A stretch of DNA of 43,893 nucleotides from Crocinitomicaceae bacterium TMED114 (GCA_002172485.2 NHFP02000008.1:28226-72118), one strand, 5' to 3'. Positions 1 to 8,930 are shown, numbered from the stretch's first letter. The notes: generated by a model from the sequence alone, not told the origin. Made by a program: numbers and translations.

Positions 1-1
1 C

Positions 2-3000
2 TATCCGAGCGAGCTTGATGTGTGCATCGTAACCTTCAATGGGGACACGATTTTTAACGAAACTGACCACAACCTGGTTTTTCCGGGTGGTGCCAACAGT
101 ACGTCCGACTTCAATGTTGTGACCTACGGCGCCGGTGACTACACCGTGACCATGAGTGACGATTATGGTGATGGTGGTTCTGGATTCTTCGTGGACGCAG
201 GAGACTTCAACTGTGTGGGCACTTGCTCTGCTGCCCTCGCGAACTGCGGTGGCTTTGGCAACTACTGCCTCGAGACTTGGGCTTTCACGTTGACAGCTGA
301 TGTCCCGGGTTGCACGGATGAAAACGCGCTCAACTACGACATGGATGCCACGTTAGATGACGGCTCTTGCCTTCTTGACCTCTGTCCGGACAGCGCGGTG
401 ACCATGGTGTTCATCAACATGTTTGACTCCTATGGTGACGGCTGGAATGGCAACACTTACGAGCTGTACAACAATGGTAGCTTCGTCACCAGCGGCAACC
501 TCGATTCTTCTGTAACAGCCTTCGACGAGGGCTTTCCCGGTGGCCCAATCGAAGGGCAAGATACCATCTGCTTGACTCCTGGTTGCTATGAGTTGGTTTC
601 TGGTGGCGGTGCTTTCGAGACGCAGATCAGCATCTCTGTTGTCAACGCTTACACCGGTGAGCAAATCGCGTTCAGCCAAGACGGCGGCTCGTCTGCTTTC
701 TACTTTGGTACTGAAGCTGAAGTTTGTGGTTGTACGGACGTAACGGCCCTGAACTACGATGGTACTGCGACCTTGGACAATGGAACCTGCTTCTACCCAG
801 AATGTGCAGACGGCGAGTCGCTCGTAACGTTCATGATGTACGACACCTTCGGTGACGGCTGGGACGGAACGACTTACACGTTCCAGAACCTTGCAGGTGA
901 AGTGGTCGCCTCCGGTTCCTTGGACGATGCCCAATTCACGGTGAGTGCCGGTGATCAGGGTTACGACCTCATCTGCTTGTCCAACTCGGACTGCTACACG
1001 CTCGAGCTTGCCGGCGGTTTCTACCAAGGTGAAAAGGAGTGGCAAATCATCGATTACGCCACGGGTGACATTCTCTACGCCCAGATGAACAACAACGGCT
1101 TCGGCACTTTCGGTGTGGCTGGACCCGGAGTGGCCTGCGGTTGCACCAACAGCGACGCTTTCAACTACGTTGCGGACGCTACGACGGACGACGGTTCCTG
1201 CCTCCTTCCCTCTTGCTCCGGCAATGCGGACAGCACGAGCTACCTCCTCAACCTGACCCACGACCAGTTTTTGAACTGGGGTAGCAATGCTGCCATCATC
1301 TATGACGCAGCTACCGGTGACACCATCCTCGCTGGGGGTTACGTGAACAACTTGTATCCACCGGACTACGAGACGAGCCCGGGGGACGGTTACTGGGAGT
1401 TCTGCGTCCCGAATGACGCTTGTCTCGCCTTCTCCGGAGGTGGTGGGTCCACCACTGGTATCGCGCAGTGGTCCATCATTGACTTCGAAGGAAACGAGAT
1501 CCACGCAGGTGGCCTCGGTATGTATGACATCGGTTTCGGCGCTTCTGTCGGTGCTTGCGTCAGCGGTTGTACCCTCACTGCAGCCATCAACTTCGACGAA
1601 GATGCCACGGTGGACGACGGTTCCTGTGTGGTGTGTGACAACGGTCAGCTCGCTCTGTACCTTACCCTTCAGGACAACAGCGGCAACGGTTGGTCCAATG
1701 ACGACTACTATTACGTCGTCAGTGAAGAGACGGGCGACACTGTCCTCACGGGCACGATGCCGGCTGGTCCTTCGACCATTACGTCCATTAACTGCCTCGA
1801 CATCGGTTGCTATACGTTCAACACTGACCCGATCTTCACGTCGGAGGGTTGGGGCCTTGCCGACAACTTGGGCAACGAATACGCTCCGCTTACCTTCGGC
1901 ACTGCCGACGGCGTGCAGATGGCATTCGGTGGAACGGACGTCACGGATTGTGAATTCCCCGGATGTACCGATCCCGCGGCCAACAACTACAACAACTCCG
2001 CCTCGGTGGACGATGGTACGTGTGAGTTCCCGCCGGCCAACGACGACTGGCAGAGCGCGCAAGCCATTGCTTGTGATCTGATCGTGAGCGGTTCTCTCGA
2101 GAACGCCAACGGTGACGAATACAACGGCACGACCGTCCTCGGAAACCCCATTTCCCAGAGGGGCGCCATTTGGTACGAGTTCAACGCTGACCAGGACTAC
2201 CAAGTCACGTTCGACCTGTGTGCCTCCCAGAACGCAGACAATGGTGTGACCGACACGGATGTCATCGTCTTCGTGGACAACGGAGATGGCACCCTCACTC
2301 CGGTTGCCACCAACGACGACTCCGGTGTTTCAGGTTGTGGCGCCGGCAATGGGTACAACTCCATCGTGTCCATCAACGCCGAGCAAGGAAACAATTACCT
2401 TCTGCGTGTGAGTACCTGGAGCAGCTTTAACACGCAGACCGGCATCGTGGTCGAGACCATCTGCGCGGCTTGTGACTTCGGCTTCCCAGTCAACGACGAC
2501 GTCTGTGACGTGGTTCTCCCATTGGTAAACGGCGGTTCATACGACGGAAGCACCTGCTGCGCCAATCCAGATGACGACTTCGGCCTCGCAAACTTGAGCT
2601 TCTTCGCTACGACATACGGTGTGTGGTACCAGCTTGAAGTGGACACCAACTACAACCTGTACAACCTGACCGTGGCTGCCACGGGTGACGGTGCTGTGGG
2701 TTACGGTGTGTACACCGGTGCGGACTGCACGGACCTCAACGACCAGCAGAGCGGTAGCGTCCTGGGTGCCCTTGAAGAACCAATGCCTCAGTTCTTCGGC
2801 ACCGATCAGGAAGAACCGGCCACGGTGTCCATAACCAATCCTGAAGCCAGCCAGAACTACTACCTCTTCTTGTGGACGACCCAGTCGGAAGGTTGCGGAT
2901 CGTTCAACGTGAGCGTGGCTGCCGAGGTTCTGGGTTGTACCGATTCGACAGCCTCCAACTACGATGCTGACGCCACCGTCAACAGCGGTTGCCTCTACAT

Positions 3001-4885
3001 TGGCGTGACCCAGCCGAACGACAGCTGTGACAACGCCATTGCTGTGGCTTGTGGTGAGACCATCAGTGGCAACACTGGTGGTGCTACCGCCGCGGGCGGA
3101 GTTGATCCGTGTGGAGGTGACGACCCCGGTGTGTGGTACACCTTCAACAACGGTGGTGTGGAGCAACTCGTGACCATCACGACTTGCGGTTCCACGGTGA
3201 ACACGGAGTTCGCCCTCTTCCAGGAGTATAGCACACCGGACGCTTTCCTCTCAGTGATGAGCTTTGACGAGGACAACTACCAGAACATTAGCGCTGCGAT
3301 TGTGTCACCAAATGGCGACACCATTGAAGTGGCTGCTGGTGACGTTTTCCCGACGCCGTTCAGTGACTACTACCTCCCCCTCATGGGTGGTGACTACACG
3401 GTGTTGTTCACCAACAACGGAACCGAATCAGACGGTATTTATGCTCAAGTGATCTCTTCGAACGGTGACCTGTCGCAGCTTTGCAGCGGCGATTGCACCA
3501 TGGACGCATATGTCGACCTCGAGGCTGATGAGACTGTCGAACTGTCCTTCACCATGTTCGGTGGCACGGGCCTCTGCTCCAGCATCCTGTGCTATGATCA
3601 GGGCGACAACACCGTGATCAGCAGCGAGGGTTGTGACAACGGTGAGACGCTCCAGTTCATCTCCGACGCCAACGCCAACAACTACTCCATCCTGGTTTCT
3701 GCCGGAAACGGTTCTATCGGTGGTCCGTTCGACCTGAGCGTGTCCTGTGAGCCCGTTGTGTACGGTTGTCAGCAAGCTGGTGCTTGTAATTACAACGCAG
3801 ACGCCAACGTCGACGACCCGAACGATCCGTGTGAATACACCTCTTGTTTGGGCTGTGAGACGGAGACGTGGAACTACTGCTATGACAACAACGAGGACTG
3901 GAGCTTCACGCTCAACAACATCAACGGCGGTGGAGCGATTGTGATTGACCTCGCTGGTACGCTCATCGAGCAAGGCTGGGACGAGCTCGTGATCGATGAC
4001 GCTGCAACCGGTGCCAACCTGTACAACAGCGACGTGGATGCGGATGACAGCCTTGTGTTCGCTACAGATTCCGTGACGGTGAGCTTCACCTCTGATGGTT
4101 CCGTGAGCTGCGTGTCCAGCACCACCCCGTACTCCATCAGCATGGCCATCACGTGTGCAGTTGCCCCGACCACGGGTTGTGCCGACAGCACGGCGTGTAA
4201 CTACAACGGTCCGGTAGACTTCGAAGACAACACGCTCTGTGATTACAGCTGTCTTGGTTGTACCGACTCCGACGCTACGAACTATAACCCCTTCGCATCA
4301 GTTGACGATGGAAGCTGCTGCTTCGGTGCTCCAGTGGAGTTGGTAATCGAAGGATCTACTTCGATTTTCTCCTCATGGGAGGTGACGTATGCATTCTTGA
4401 ATGCTGCTGGTGATACGGTCCTGTCTGGCATGACGGACAATACCGCGGGCGGCACACAGTTGATTGACATTTGTCTTGACGAGCCAGGTTGCTATGACTT
4501 TGTGATTGAGGATGGCTTTGGTTTCGGTTTCTTCGGATGGGAAATGGAGGACGCCTTCAACACTTCAAGCGGTAATACAGGTACTTTCCAGGTCGGCATC
4601 GGCAGTGGTTGTGTTGAAGGTTGTGACCTTCCTTTTGCCTTGAACTACCAGTCGCCAGACAGCATTGACATCGTGAACAATGATTTGTGCGACTTCACTG
4701 GCTACTTGATGGGTTGTACCTACGTGAACGCTGAGAACTACGACGAGATCGCAACGAACGACGATGGTTCCTGCATCTTCAACGTGGCCAACCCCTGCCC
4801 GACCGACCTCAACGCCGACGGACAGACGACGACCTCCGACCTCTTGATCTTCCTCGGTGCCTTCGGTACCGAATGCGAGGAGTAA
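2..4885 (+). CDS. Giant secreted modular repeat protein, 5'-truncated by the window edge
   Basis: The frame is open to the left edge and reads YPSELD before the first possible GTG at 20, so the real start lies outside the window. About 1627 residues are visible. Globular modules alternate with eleven short Cys-bounded linkers (separate repeat entry). Several early modules carry an Asp/Gly-rich motif such as FDSYGDGWNG (near base 421) or YDTFGDGWDG (near 838), known from extracellular proteins of Bacteroidota and some algae. Later modules begin with PxNDxCxxA-type sequences (near 2035, 2487 and 3013), resembling beta-sandwich domains of secreted proteins. The C-terminus has one EF-hand-like loop, DLNADGQTTTSDL, then LLIFLGAFG, as in a single dockerin type I repeat. 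I see no type A T9SS sorting domain. It is Cys-rich, acidic and has no transmembrane segment in view. Inference: a cell-surface or secreted adhesin-like protein held by disulfides and calcium. Its specific function is unknown. Confidence 0.9.
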   Translation, partial: YPSELDVCIVTFNGDTIFNETDHNLVFPGGANSTSDFNVVTYGAGDYTVTMSDDYGDGGSGFFVDAGDFNCVGTCSAALANCGGFGNYCLETWAFTLTADVPGCTDENALNYDMDATLDDGSCLLDLCPDSAVTMVFINMFDSYGDGWNGNTYELYNNGSFVTSGNLDSSVTAFDEGFPGGPIEGQDTICLTPGCYELVSGGGAFETQISISVVNAYTGEQIAFSQDGGSSAFYFGTEAEVCGCTDVTALNYDGTATLDNGTCFYPECADGESLVTFMMYDTFGDGWDGTTYTFQNLAGEVVASGSLDDAQFTVSAGDQGYDLICLSNSDCYTLELAGGFYQGEKEWQIIDYATGDILYAQMNNNGFGTFGVAGPGVACGCTNSDAFNYVADATTDDGSCLLPSCSGNADSTSYLLNLTHDQFLNWGSNAAIIYDAATGDTILAGGYVNNLYPPDYETSPGDGYWEFCVPNDACLAFSGGGGSTTGIAQWSIIDFEGNEIHAGGLGMYDIGFGASVGACVSGCTLTAAINFDEDATVDDGSCVVCDNGQLALYLTLQDNSGNGWSNDDYYYVVSEETGDTVLTGTMPAGPSTITSINCLDIGCYTFNTDPIFTSEGWGLADNLGNEYAPLTFGTADGVQMAFGGTDVTDCEFPGCTDPAANNYNNSASVDDGTCEFPPANDDWQSAQAIACDLIVSGSLENANGDEYNGTTVLGNPISQRGAIWYEFNADQDYQVTFDLCASQNADNGVTDTDVIVFVDNGDGTLTPVATNDDSGVSGCGAGNGYNSIVSINAEQGNNYLLRVSTWSSFNTQTGIVVETICAACDFGFPVNDDVCDVVLPLVNGGSYDGSTCCANPDDDFGLANLSFFATTYGVWYQLEVDTNYNLYNLTVAATGDGAVGYGVYTGADCTDLNDQQSGSVLGALEEPMPQFFGTDQEEPATVSITNPEASQNYYLFLWTTQSEGCGSFNVSVAAEVLGCTDSTASNYDADATVNSGCLYIGVTQPNDSCDNAIAVACGETISGNTGGATAAGGVDPCGGDDPGVWYTFNNGGVEQLVTITTCGSTVNTEFALFQEYSTPDAFLSVMSFDEDNYQNISAAIVSPNGDTIEVAAGDVFPTPFSDYYLPLMGGDYTVLFTNNGTESDGIYAQVISSNGDLSQLCSGDCTMDAYVDLEADETVELSFTMFGGTGLCSSILCYDQGDNTVISSEGCDNGETLQFISDANANNYSILVSAGNGSIGGPFDLSVSCEPVVYGCQQAGACNYNADANVDDPNDPCEYTSCLGCETETWNYCYDNNEDWSFTLNNINGGGAIVIDLAGTLIEQGWDELVIDDAATGANLYNSDVDADDSLVFATDSVTVSFTSDGSVSCVSSTTPYSISMAITCAVAPTTGCADSTACNYNGPVDFEDNTLCDYSCLGCTDSDATNYNPFASVDDGSCCFGAPVELVIEGSTSIFSSWEVTYAFLNAAGDTVLSGMTDNTAGGTQLIDICLDEPGCYDFVIEDGFGFGFFGWEMEDAFNTSSGNTGTFQVGIGSGCVEGCDLPFALNYQSPDSIDIVNNDLCDFTGYLMGCTYVNAENYDEIATNDDGSCIFNVANPCPTDLNADGQTTTSDLLIFLGAFGTECEE
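308..4774 (+). repeat. Eleven Cys-bounded GCTDxxAxNY...ATxDDGSC protein repeats
   Basis: In-frame copies of about 21 codons lie at 308-370, 728-790, 1139-1201, 1565-1627, 1961-2023, 2933-2992, 3764-3832, 4175-4240, 4256-4318, 4619-4690 and 4712-4774. Each starts Gly-Cys, has a central Asn-Tyr and ends in Cys, usually as DDGSC or DDGTC. Copies 6, 7, 8 and 10 are degenerate, and 7, 8 and 10 are a few codons longer. Copies 8 and 9 are almost adjacent (15 nt apart). The others are separated by whole globular modules. The paired Cys and Asp-rich end suggest a disulfide-closed, possibly calcium-binding spacer. The repeat type is common in large secreted proteins of Flavobacteriales-like bacteria. 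Its function has not been shown as far as I know. Confidence 0.93.
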
Positions 4886-4922
4886 TCTCGAATTCGGAAC
4901 GTCAACGTTCCAACGAAACAGG

Positions 4923-4955
4923 AAAGGCCCGACGCAAGTCGGGCCTTTCTCTTTT
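4923..4955 (+). terminator. Rho-independent terminator of the giant repeat-protein gene
   Basis: A perfect 11-bp stem (4923-4933 with 4938-4948) closed by a GCAA tetraloop is followed by a T-rich tract (CTCTTTT). It begins 37 nt after the stop codon. A smaller 6-bp hairpin (4896-4901 with 4906-4911, loop TCAA) precedes it. The main stem is the strongest terminator I found in the window. Confidence 0.9.
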
Positions 4956-4970
4956 CCCCATCTTCGCACC

Positions 4971-5753
4971 ATGCGCAAAGCCGTCTTGATCACGGGCGCG
5001 GGTTCCGGCATTGGCCGGGCCACCGCCATCCGATTCGCAAGGGAAGGGCATGTGGTGTTCCTCGTGGGAAGACGAAAGGCTGCCCTCGAGGAAACCTTAG
5101 GCCAGATGTCCGGTGATGGACACGAGATGATGGCATTGGACGTATCGGATCGAAGTCGGTTCGAGGCGGCTTTGGCCAAGGCCATGTCCAAACCAGGACT
5201 CACGCTTTGCGGAGTGTTCGCCAATGCGGGCATTGGAGGGGCCAATGTCTATACGACCGACCCGAGCGAAGACCGTTGGGACGACATCCTCAGGGTCAAT
5301 GTGACCGGGGTGTATGTGACCTTCCATGTGGCGCGTCCTTACTTGAAGGACCACGTGGAACGGACGGGGGAAGTGGCCCATGCGGTGGCAACAAGCAGTG
5401 TCTTGGCGCGTTTCGGTGTTCCGCAGCAAAGTGCGTATGTCACATCCAAAACCGCGGTGCTCGGATTGGTCCGGAGCTTGGCGGTGGAATGGGGAGGCGA
5501 AGGCATTTTGGTCAATGCCATCTGCCCAGGCTGGGTCGAAACGGACATGGCGCGGGACAGCATCCAGCGCATGGCGGATGCCCAAGGAATGACCTTTGAG
5601 GCTTGTCACGCGCAACAATGTGCCATGTTGCCGACTGGACGCATGAGTACACCAGAAGAGATGGCGGACACGGTGTTTTGGATGCTGTCTCCTGAGCAGC
5701 GGGGCATGACCGGGCAGGGCCTCGACGTCAACAATGGAAGCTGGATGTCATGA
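4971..5753 (+). CDS. Short-chain dehydrogenase/reductase (SDR), FabG-like fold
   Basis: A 260-residue protein of classical SDR size. The Rossmann cofactor motif TGAGSGIG is at residues 8-15 and the structural NAG motif at 85-87. The catalytic residues are a Ser at 142 or 143, Tyr156 and Lys160 (YxxxK). PGWVETDM, after the active site, is the usual SDR sequence following the catalytic helix. RR at 34-35 after the second strand is compatible with NADPH preference (inference). Substrate cannot be read from sequence, so FabG-type ketoreductase or sugar/steroid dehydrogenase are both possible. The ATG at 4971 is preferred over upstream in-frame starts because those would lie inside the terminator or the previous gene. 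The start codon is only 22 nt past the terminator stem. The stop overlaps the next start (ATGA). Confidence 0.9.
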   Translation: MRKAVLITGAGSGIGRATAIRFAREGHVVFLVGRRKAALEETLGQMSGDGHEMMALDVSDRSRFEAALAKAMSKPGLTLCGVFANAGIGGANVYTTDPSEDRWDDILRVNVTGVYVTFHVARPYLKDHVERTGEVAHAVATSSVLARFGVPQQSAYVTSKTAVLGLVRSLAVEWGGEGILVNAICPGWVETDMARDSIQRMADAQGMTFEACHAQQCAMLPTGRMSTPEEMADTVFWMLSPEQRGMTGQGLDVNNGSWMS

Positions 5754-7180
5754 GGAGCGAGACGAAATGTGCAGTGTGGTGTGTCTTCATGGGATGGGCC
5801 TGCGCATTGCAAGCCCAGGAGGCCCATTGGACAGCGGAGGACAGCACCATGGTGTCCGACATTCACAGGCACATCCTCGGAGAGGGCCAGTGCGTGGAGG
5901 ATCTGCGTGCGTTGTGCAAAGACATTGGGGCGCGCCTGAGCGGATCGCCTGAAGCGGACGATGCCATTCTGTGGGGGGCGCGGACCCTCCGTGAGGCCGG
6001 TGCACCGGAAGTGCGGATGCAGACGGTGATGGTGCCGCATTGGGAACGGAGTGCCATTGAAATGGGGTGGATGCGGGTCGATGGCGGCGAGGCGGAGCCC
6101 CTGCCCATTCGGGCGCTTGGCGGCAGTGTGGGCACGGAGGGTGCCCTCGAAGCGGAGGTCGTGGTCGTCCGCGAATTTGAGGAGCTCGACAGCTTGGGCC
6201 CGGGTGGATTGGATGGCAGAATCGCGTTCTTCAATCGCCCCATGGACCCTCTCATGATCAGTGCAGGGGGAGCCTATGGTGGCGCTTACCAGCAGCGTTC
6301 GCGGGGTGCGGTTGAATCCGCCGAGCACGGCGGTGTGGCGGCGATTGTCCGCTCATTGACCCATGCCATGGACACCTTTCCCCACACAGGTGCCATGCGG
6401 TATTTGGACACGGTGCCCAAGGTTCCAGCTGCCGCCATCAGCACGGTGGACTCCCGGCGCATTGCGCGTTTGGTGAAGGCCGGCCATGACGTGCGGGTTG
6501 GATTGAACATGGGCTGTGTGTTGCACGAAGACAAGGCGCAGGCCAACGTCATTGCGGAATGGACGGGGACAGAGCATCCGGACCGGTACATCGTGGTGGG
6601 TGGGCACCTCGACAGCTGGGACATTGGAGAGGGCGCGCACGATGATGGGGCCGGCATCGTCCACAGTATCGAAGTCATGCGGACGTTGGTGGCATTGGGC
6701 TACGCGCCGCGCCACACGATCCGGGTGGTGCTGTTCATCAACGAAGAAAACGGAAACAATGGTGGCAAGACCTACGCGCGCATTGCGCGGGAGCGGAGTG
6801 AGTGGCACGTGGCGGCTGTGGAAAGCGATGCCGGTGGTGATGCACCGCGGGGTTGGTCCATTGACGCCACGGATGACGCCACCTCTGCGGTGCGGGCGTG
6901 GCGGGAGTCCCTCATCGATTATGGCATCGGCGACTTGCGACGCGGTGGTGCCGGCGTGGACATCGGACCGTTGAAGACGGAAGCCCCGGCGGGAAAACGG
7001 CCGCTGATGGTGGGCCTGCGCCCCAATTCGCAGCGGTATTTCGATTACCACCACAGTGAGCGGGACGTCTTCGAAAACGTGCATCCCCGTGAGCTCAAAT
7101 TGGGCGCCGCAGCCTTGACGTCCATGGTGTACCTCCTCGACCAGCTCGATTACGATTCACTCGATTCATCCACAGATTGA
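5750..7180 (+). CDS. Secreted M28-family metallopeptidase (carboxypeptidase Q-like)
   Basis: A 476-residue protein with an N-terminal hydrophobic stretch (residues 7-20) and a likely signal peptidase site near ALQAQ, so it is probably periplasmic or secreted. A PA-like insert lies in the middle (about 130-230). The M28 zinc core follows: GGHLDSW (His286), HDDG (Asp298/299), NEEN with catalytic Glu332 and a neighbouring ligand Glu333, ESD with Asp360, and YHHSERD (His434/435) near the end. This matches the aminopeptidase/plasma glutamate carboxypeptidase-like group, which cleaves small peptides. All metal ligands seem present. The start overlaps the SDR stop by 4 nt, so the two are probably translated together. 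Confidence 0.93.
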   Translation: MRSETKCAVWCVFMGWACALQAQEAHWTAEDSTMVSDIHRHILGEGQCVEDLRALCKDIGARLSGSPEADDAILWGARTLREAGAPEVRMQTVMVPHWERSAIEMGWMRVDGGEAEPLPIRALGGSVGTEGALEAEVVVVREFEELDSLGPGGLDGRIAFFNRPMDPLMISAGGAYGGAYQQRSRGAVESAEHGGVAAIVRSLTHAMDTFPHTGAMRYLDTVPKVPAAAISTVDSRRIARLVKAGHDVRVGLNMGCVLHEDKAQANVIAEWTGTEHPDRYIVVGGHLDSWDIGEGAHDDGAGIVHSIEVMRTLVALGYAPRHTIRVVLFINEENGNNGGKTYARIARERSEWHVAAVESDAGGDAPRGWSIDATDDATSAVRAWRESLIDYGIGDLRRGGAGVDIGPLKTEAPAGKRPLMVGLRPNSQRYFDYHHSERDVFENVHPRELKLGAAALTSMVYLLDQLDYDSLDSSTD

Positions 7181-7181
7181 C

Positions 7182-7769
7182 ATGCGCCACAGCATCAGTG
7201 ACACCAGTACGTTGCTCCTGGATCGGCGGAGCATTTCTCCCGAGAAATATTCGGGGCGGCGCGTCCACCGCGAGATTGTCGAACAGGTGCTGCAGCACGG
7301 CACTTGGGCGCCCAATCACGGATTGACGCAGCCGTGGCGCTTTCGCGTCTTCATGGACGATGCGGCAGAGCGCTTGATGTCGCAGCTGTCCGATGCATAC
7401 CGTGCCCACGCTGGTGAGGCGGCCATGGAGAGCAAGGCGGACAAAATCCGACAGCGTGGCATCCGGTGCAATGCCGTCGTGGCCCTGGGGCTCGAGCACG
7501 ATGTGGACGGGCGGTTCCCGCTCTGGGAGGACGAGGCTGCCTTGGCGGCAGCTGTGCAGAACATGTATCTGATGTGCACCGCCCACGGCATCGGCGGGTT
7601 CTGGTCCACACCGAAATTCCTGGCCCACCCCGACGCCAAAGCGGCATTGGGTCATTCGGAAGGGGTGACGGGCATGGGCCTGTTCTACATGGGATACCCG
7701 GAAGGAGAATGGCCGAGCAAGGGACACCGCAAACCGCTGGAGTACGTCGCAGATTGGATCACAGAATGA
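7182..7769 (+). CDS. Nitroreductase-family FMN oxidoreductase
   Basis: A 195-residue protein. The N-terminal half has the family's FMN-contacting pattern: RRSISPEKY (about 16-24), then WAPNHGLTQPWRF (about 42-54). The central segment AVQNMYLMCTAHGIGGFW and C-terminal GMGLFYMGYPEG are typical of single-domain nitroreductases (YdjA/NfsB-like fold). These enzymes form homodimers and reduce nitroaromatics, quinones or related substrates with NAD(P)H. The physiological substrate here is unknown. The ATG lies 1 nt after the upstream peptidase stop. No signal peptide, so it is cytosolic. Confidence 0.9.
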   Translation: MRHSISDTSTLLLDRRSISPEKYSGRRVHREIVEQVLQHGTWAPNHGLTQPWRFRVFMDDAAERLMSQLSDAYRAHAGEAAMESKADKIRQRGIRCNAVVALGLEHDVDGRFPLWEDEAALAAAVQNMYLMCTAHGIGGFWSTPKFLAHPDAKAALGHSEGVTGMGLFYMGYPEGEWPSKGHRKPLEYVADWITE

Positions 7770-7776
7770 GATCGGG

Positions 7777-8100
7777 ATGCGCTGGATGAACTGGTACGAG
7801 CACCCGGGCGACAACCGCTATTATGTCTTCGAATTTCGGAGTGCGGCGCTGGCGGATGAGTTCCAGGGGGACCTGGAAGCCGCGGGCATCGGTTTTGAGC
7901 GTGCCCCTCTGGATGAGGAGGCGCCCATGGAGCGGTTTGGCGTTCACCGCTCGGAGTTCAAGGAGGCCTTGCGCATCAACCACATGCTCCATGGCCGCCA
8001 TCGTCGGCCGTTCATCGCACACGCGGGACTGAGGTGGGCGATGTTGGGAATCACTGCGGCCGTCTTGGGACTGGCCATCATGGGATGGATGTCGTCATGA
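7777..8100 (+). CDS. Small hypothetical protein with a C-terminal membrane anchor
   Basis: A 107-residue protein. The first ~75 residues are charged and soluble (YYVFEFRSAALADEF... with alternating helical and strand-like character). A single hydrophobic helix, about residues 86-104 (WAMLGITAAVLGLAIMGWM), ends the protein, suggesting a tail-anchored inner-membrane protein with a cytoplasmic N-domain. I do not recognise a named family, though similar short proteins seem to occur in Bacteroidota. An internal ATG at 7786 is an alternative start. It lies 7 nt after the nitroreductase and its stop overlaps the next start by 4 nt, which supports it being a real gene in this operon. Confidence 0.75.
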   Translation: MRWMNWYEHPGDNRYYVFEFRSAALADEFQGDLEAAGIGFERAPLDEEAPMERFGVHRSEFKEALRINHMLHGRHRRPFIAHAGLRWAMLGITAAVLGLAIMGWMSS

Positions 8101-8867
8101 AGGCTCCTGCGCGCATCGGGTGTTTCGTGGCGTTTTGCTTGGCGCTGGCGCCTGCATCGGCCCAGCAATCCGGGGACTGGACATTGGATGTCCACATCCT
8201 GTCGTCATTTGACCTGACACTGCCTGCACCCGGGGAGGGCGTCGGGTGGAATGGCCAATCCTTGGCTGCTTCGGACAGCGCGTTGTTTGGCCGGTGGGGT
8301 GGCCGTGGGACGCGCAGCTATGGCGTCTCCATACGCCGCCGCATCGGCAAGGTGGGGCTGTTGTCTTTCGGGTTTGAGCAGGTCCGAAGGATGTGGACGG
8401 TGGAGGCGGATTGGATGCCGCCTTTGGCTTCCGCGCCCATGGCGAGCGGTTCGTTGGATTGGATCGTCGCCAGCTACGCCATCCCTGTTCTCTATCGCAC
8501 GGAAGTGACGTTGACCCCCGGTTGGCGTTTGGGGGCCGGAGGGGGACTGGTCATGGAAATCCTGCCGACCAATGCCTTCGCGGCTGCGAGCATCGAAGGC
8601 GGTGGGGATGTCTTCGCCATTGAGCACGAGAGTCTGCGGTATGCCTGGAACCGGTGGGGCATGGCCCTCGAATTGGGGCTGGTCAAGGAAGGCGAGGAGC
8701 GGGATTGGCACATCGGCGGGTTGCTCCGCCCCATGATCCAGCCTCTGATTCAAGGTGGCTTGTCCGCCCAATGGAACCTGGGTCAAGAAGATGCGGGATC
8801 CGGCTCGCTAGAGCGGGTGCTGGATGGCAGTTGGTGGGGCCTGGATTTCAGGGTCATCCTGCACTGA
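8097..8867 (+). CDS. Exported hypothetical protein, possible outer-membrane beta-barrel
   Basis: A 256-residue protein with a clear signal peptide (MKAPARIGCFVAF, cleavage near ASAQQ). The mature part has alternating short amphipathic strands rich in Gly, Trp and Tyr, and no long hydrophobic helix, as expected for a small outer-membrane barrel or a periplasmic beta protein. It ends in FRVILH rather than the usual terminal aromatic residue. I do not recognise a family. The ATG at 8097 is chosen because it overlaps the upstream TGA (ATGA) and is followed at once by the signal peptide. An upstream in-frame start at 8034 would place 21 unrelated residues before it. Last gene of the five-gene run. 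Confidence 0.78.
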   Translation: MKAPARIGCFVAFCLALAPASAQQSGDWTLDVHILSSFDLTLPAPGEGVGWNGQSLAASDSALFGRWGGRGTRSYGVSIRRRIGKVGLLSFGFEQVRRMWTVEADWMPPLASAPMASGSLDWIVASYAIPVLYRTEVTLTPGWRLGAGGGLVMEILPTNAFAAASIEGGGDVFAIEHESLRYAWNRWGMALELGLVKEGEERDWHIGGLLRPMIQPLIQGGLSAQWNLGQEDAGSGSLERVLDGSWWGLDFRVILH

Positions 8868-8891
8868 GCCCGCAATGCGGGGAATGGCGCC

Positions 8892-8930
8892 AAAAACAAA
8901 GCCCCTGACACTGAAGTGCCAAGGGCTTTG
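8892..8930 (-). terminator. Rho-independent terminator downstream of the YceI gene
   Basis: On the minus strand an 8-bp stem (8923-8930 with 8897-8904) is followed by GTTTTT (8892-8897). It lies 17 nt beyond the YceI stop, in the convergent gap with the exported protein. The plus strand lacks a T-run after the stem, so it probably acts mainly on the minus strand. Confidence 0.72.

Noticed and set aside
353-2203. 616-codon open frame antisense to the giant repeat protein
   Set aside because: No recognisable domain; repetitive valine/arginine-rich translation that mirrors the sense repeats. A shadow ORF from strong codon bias.
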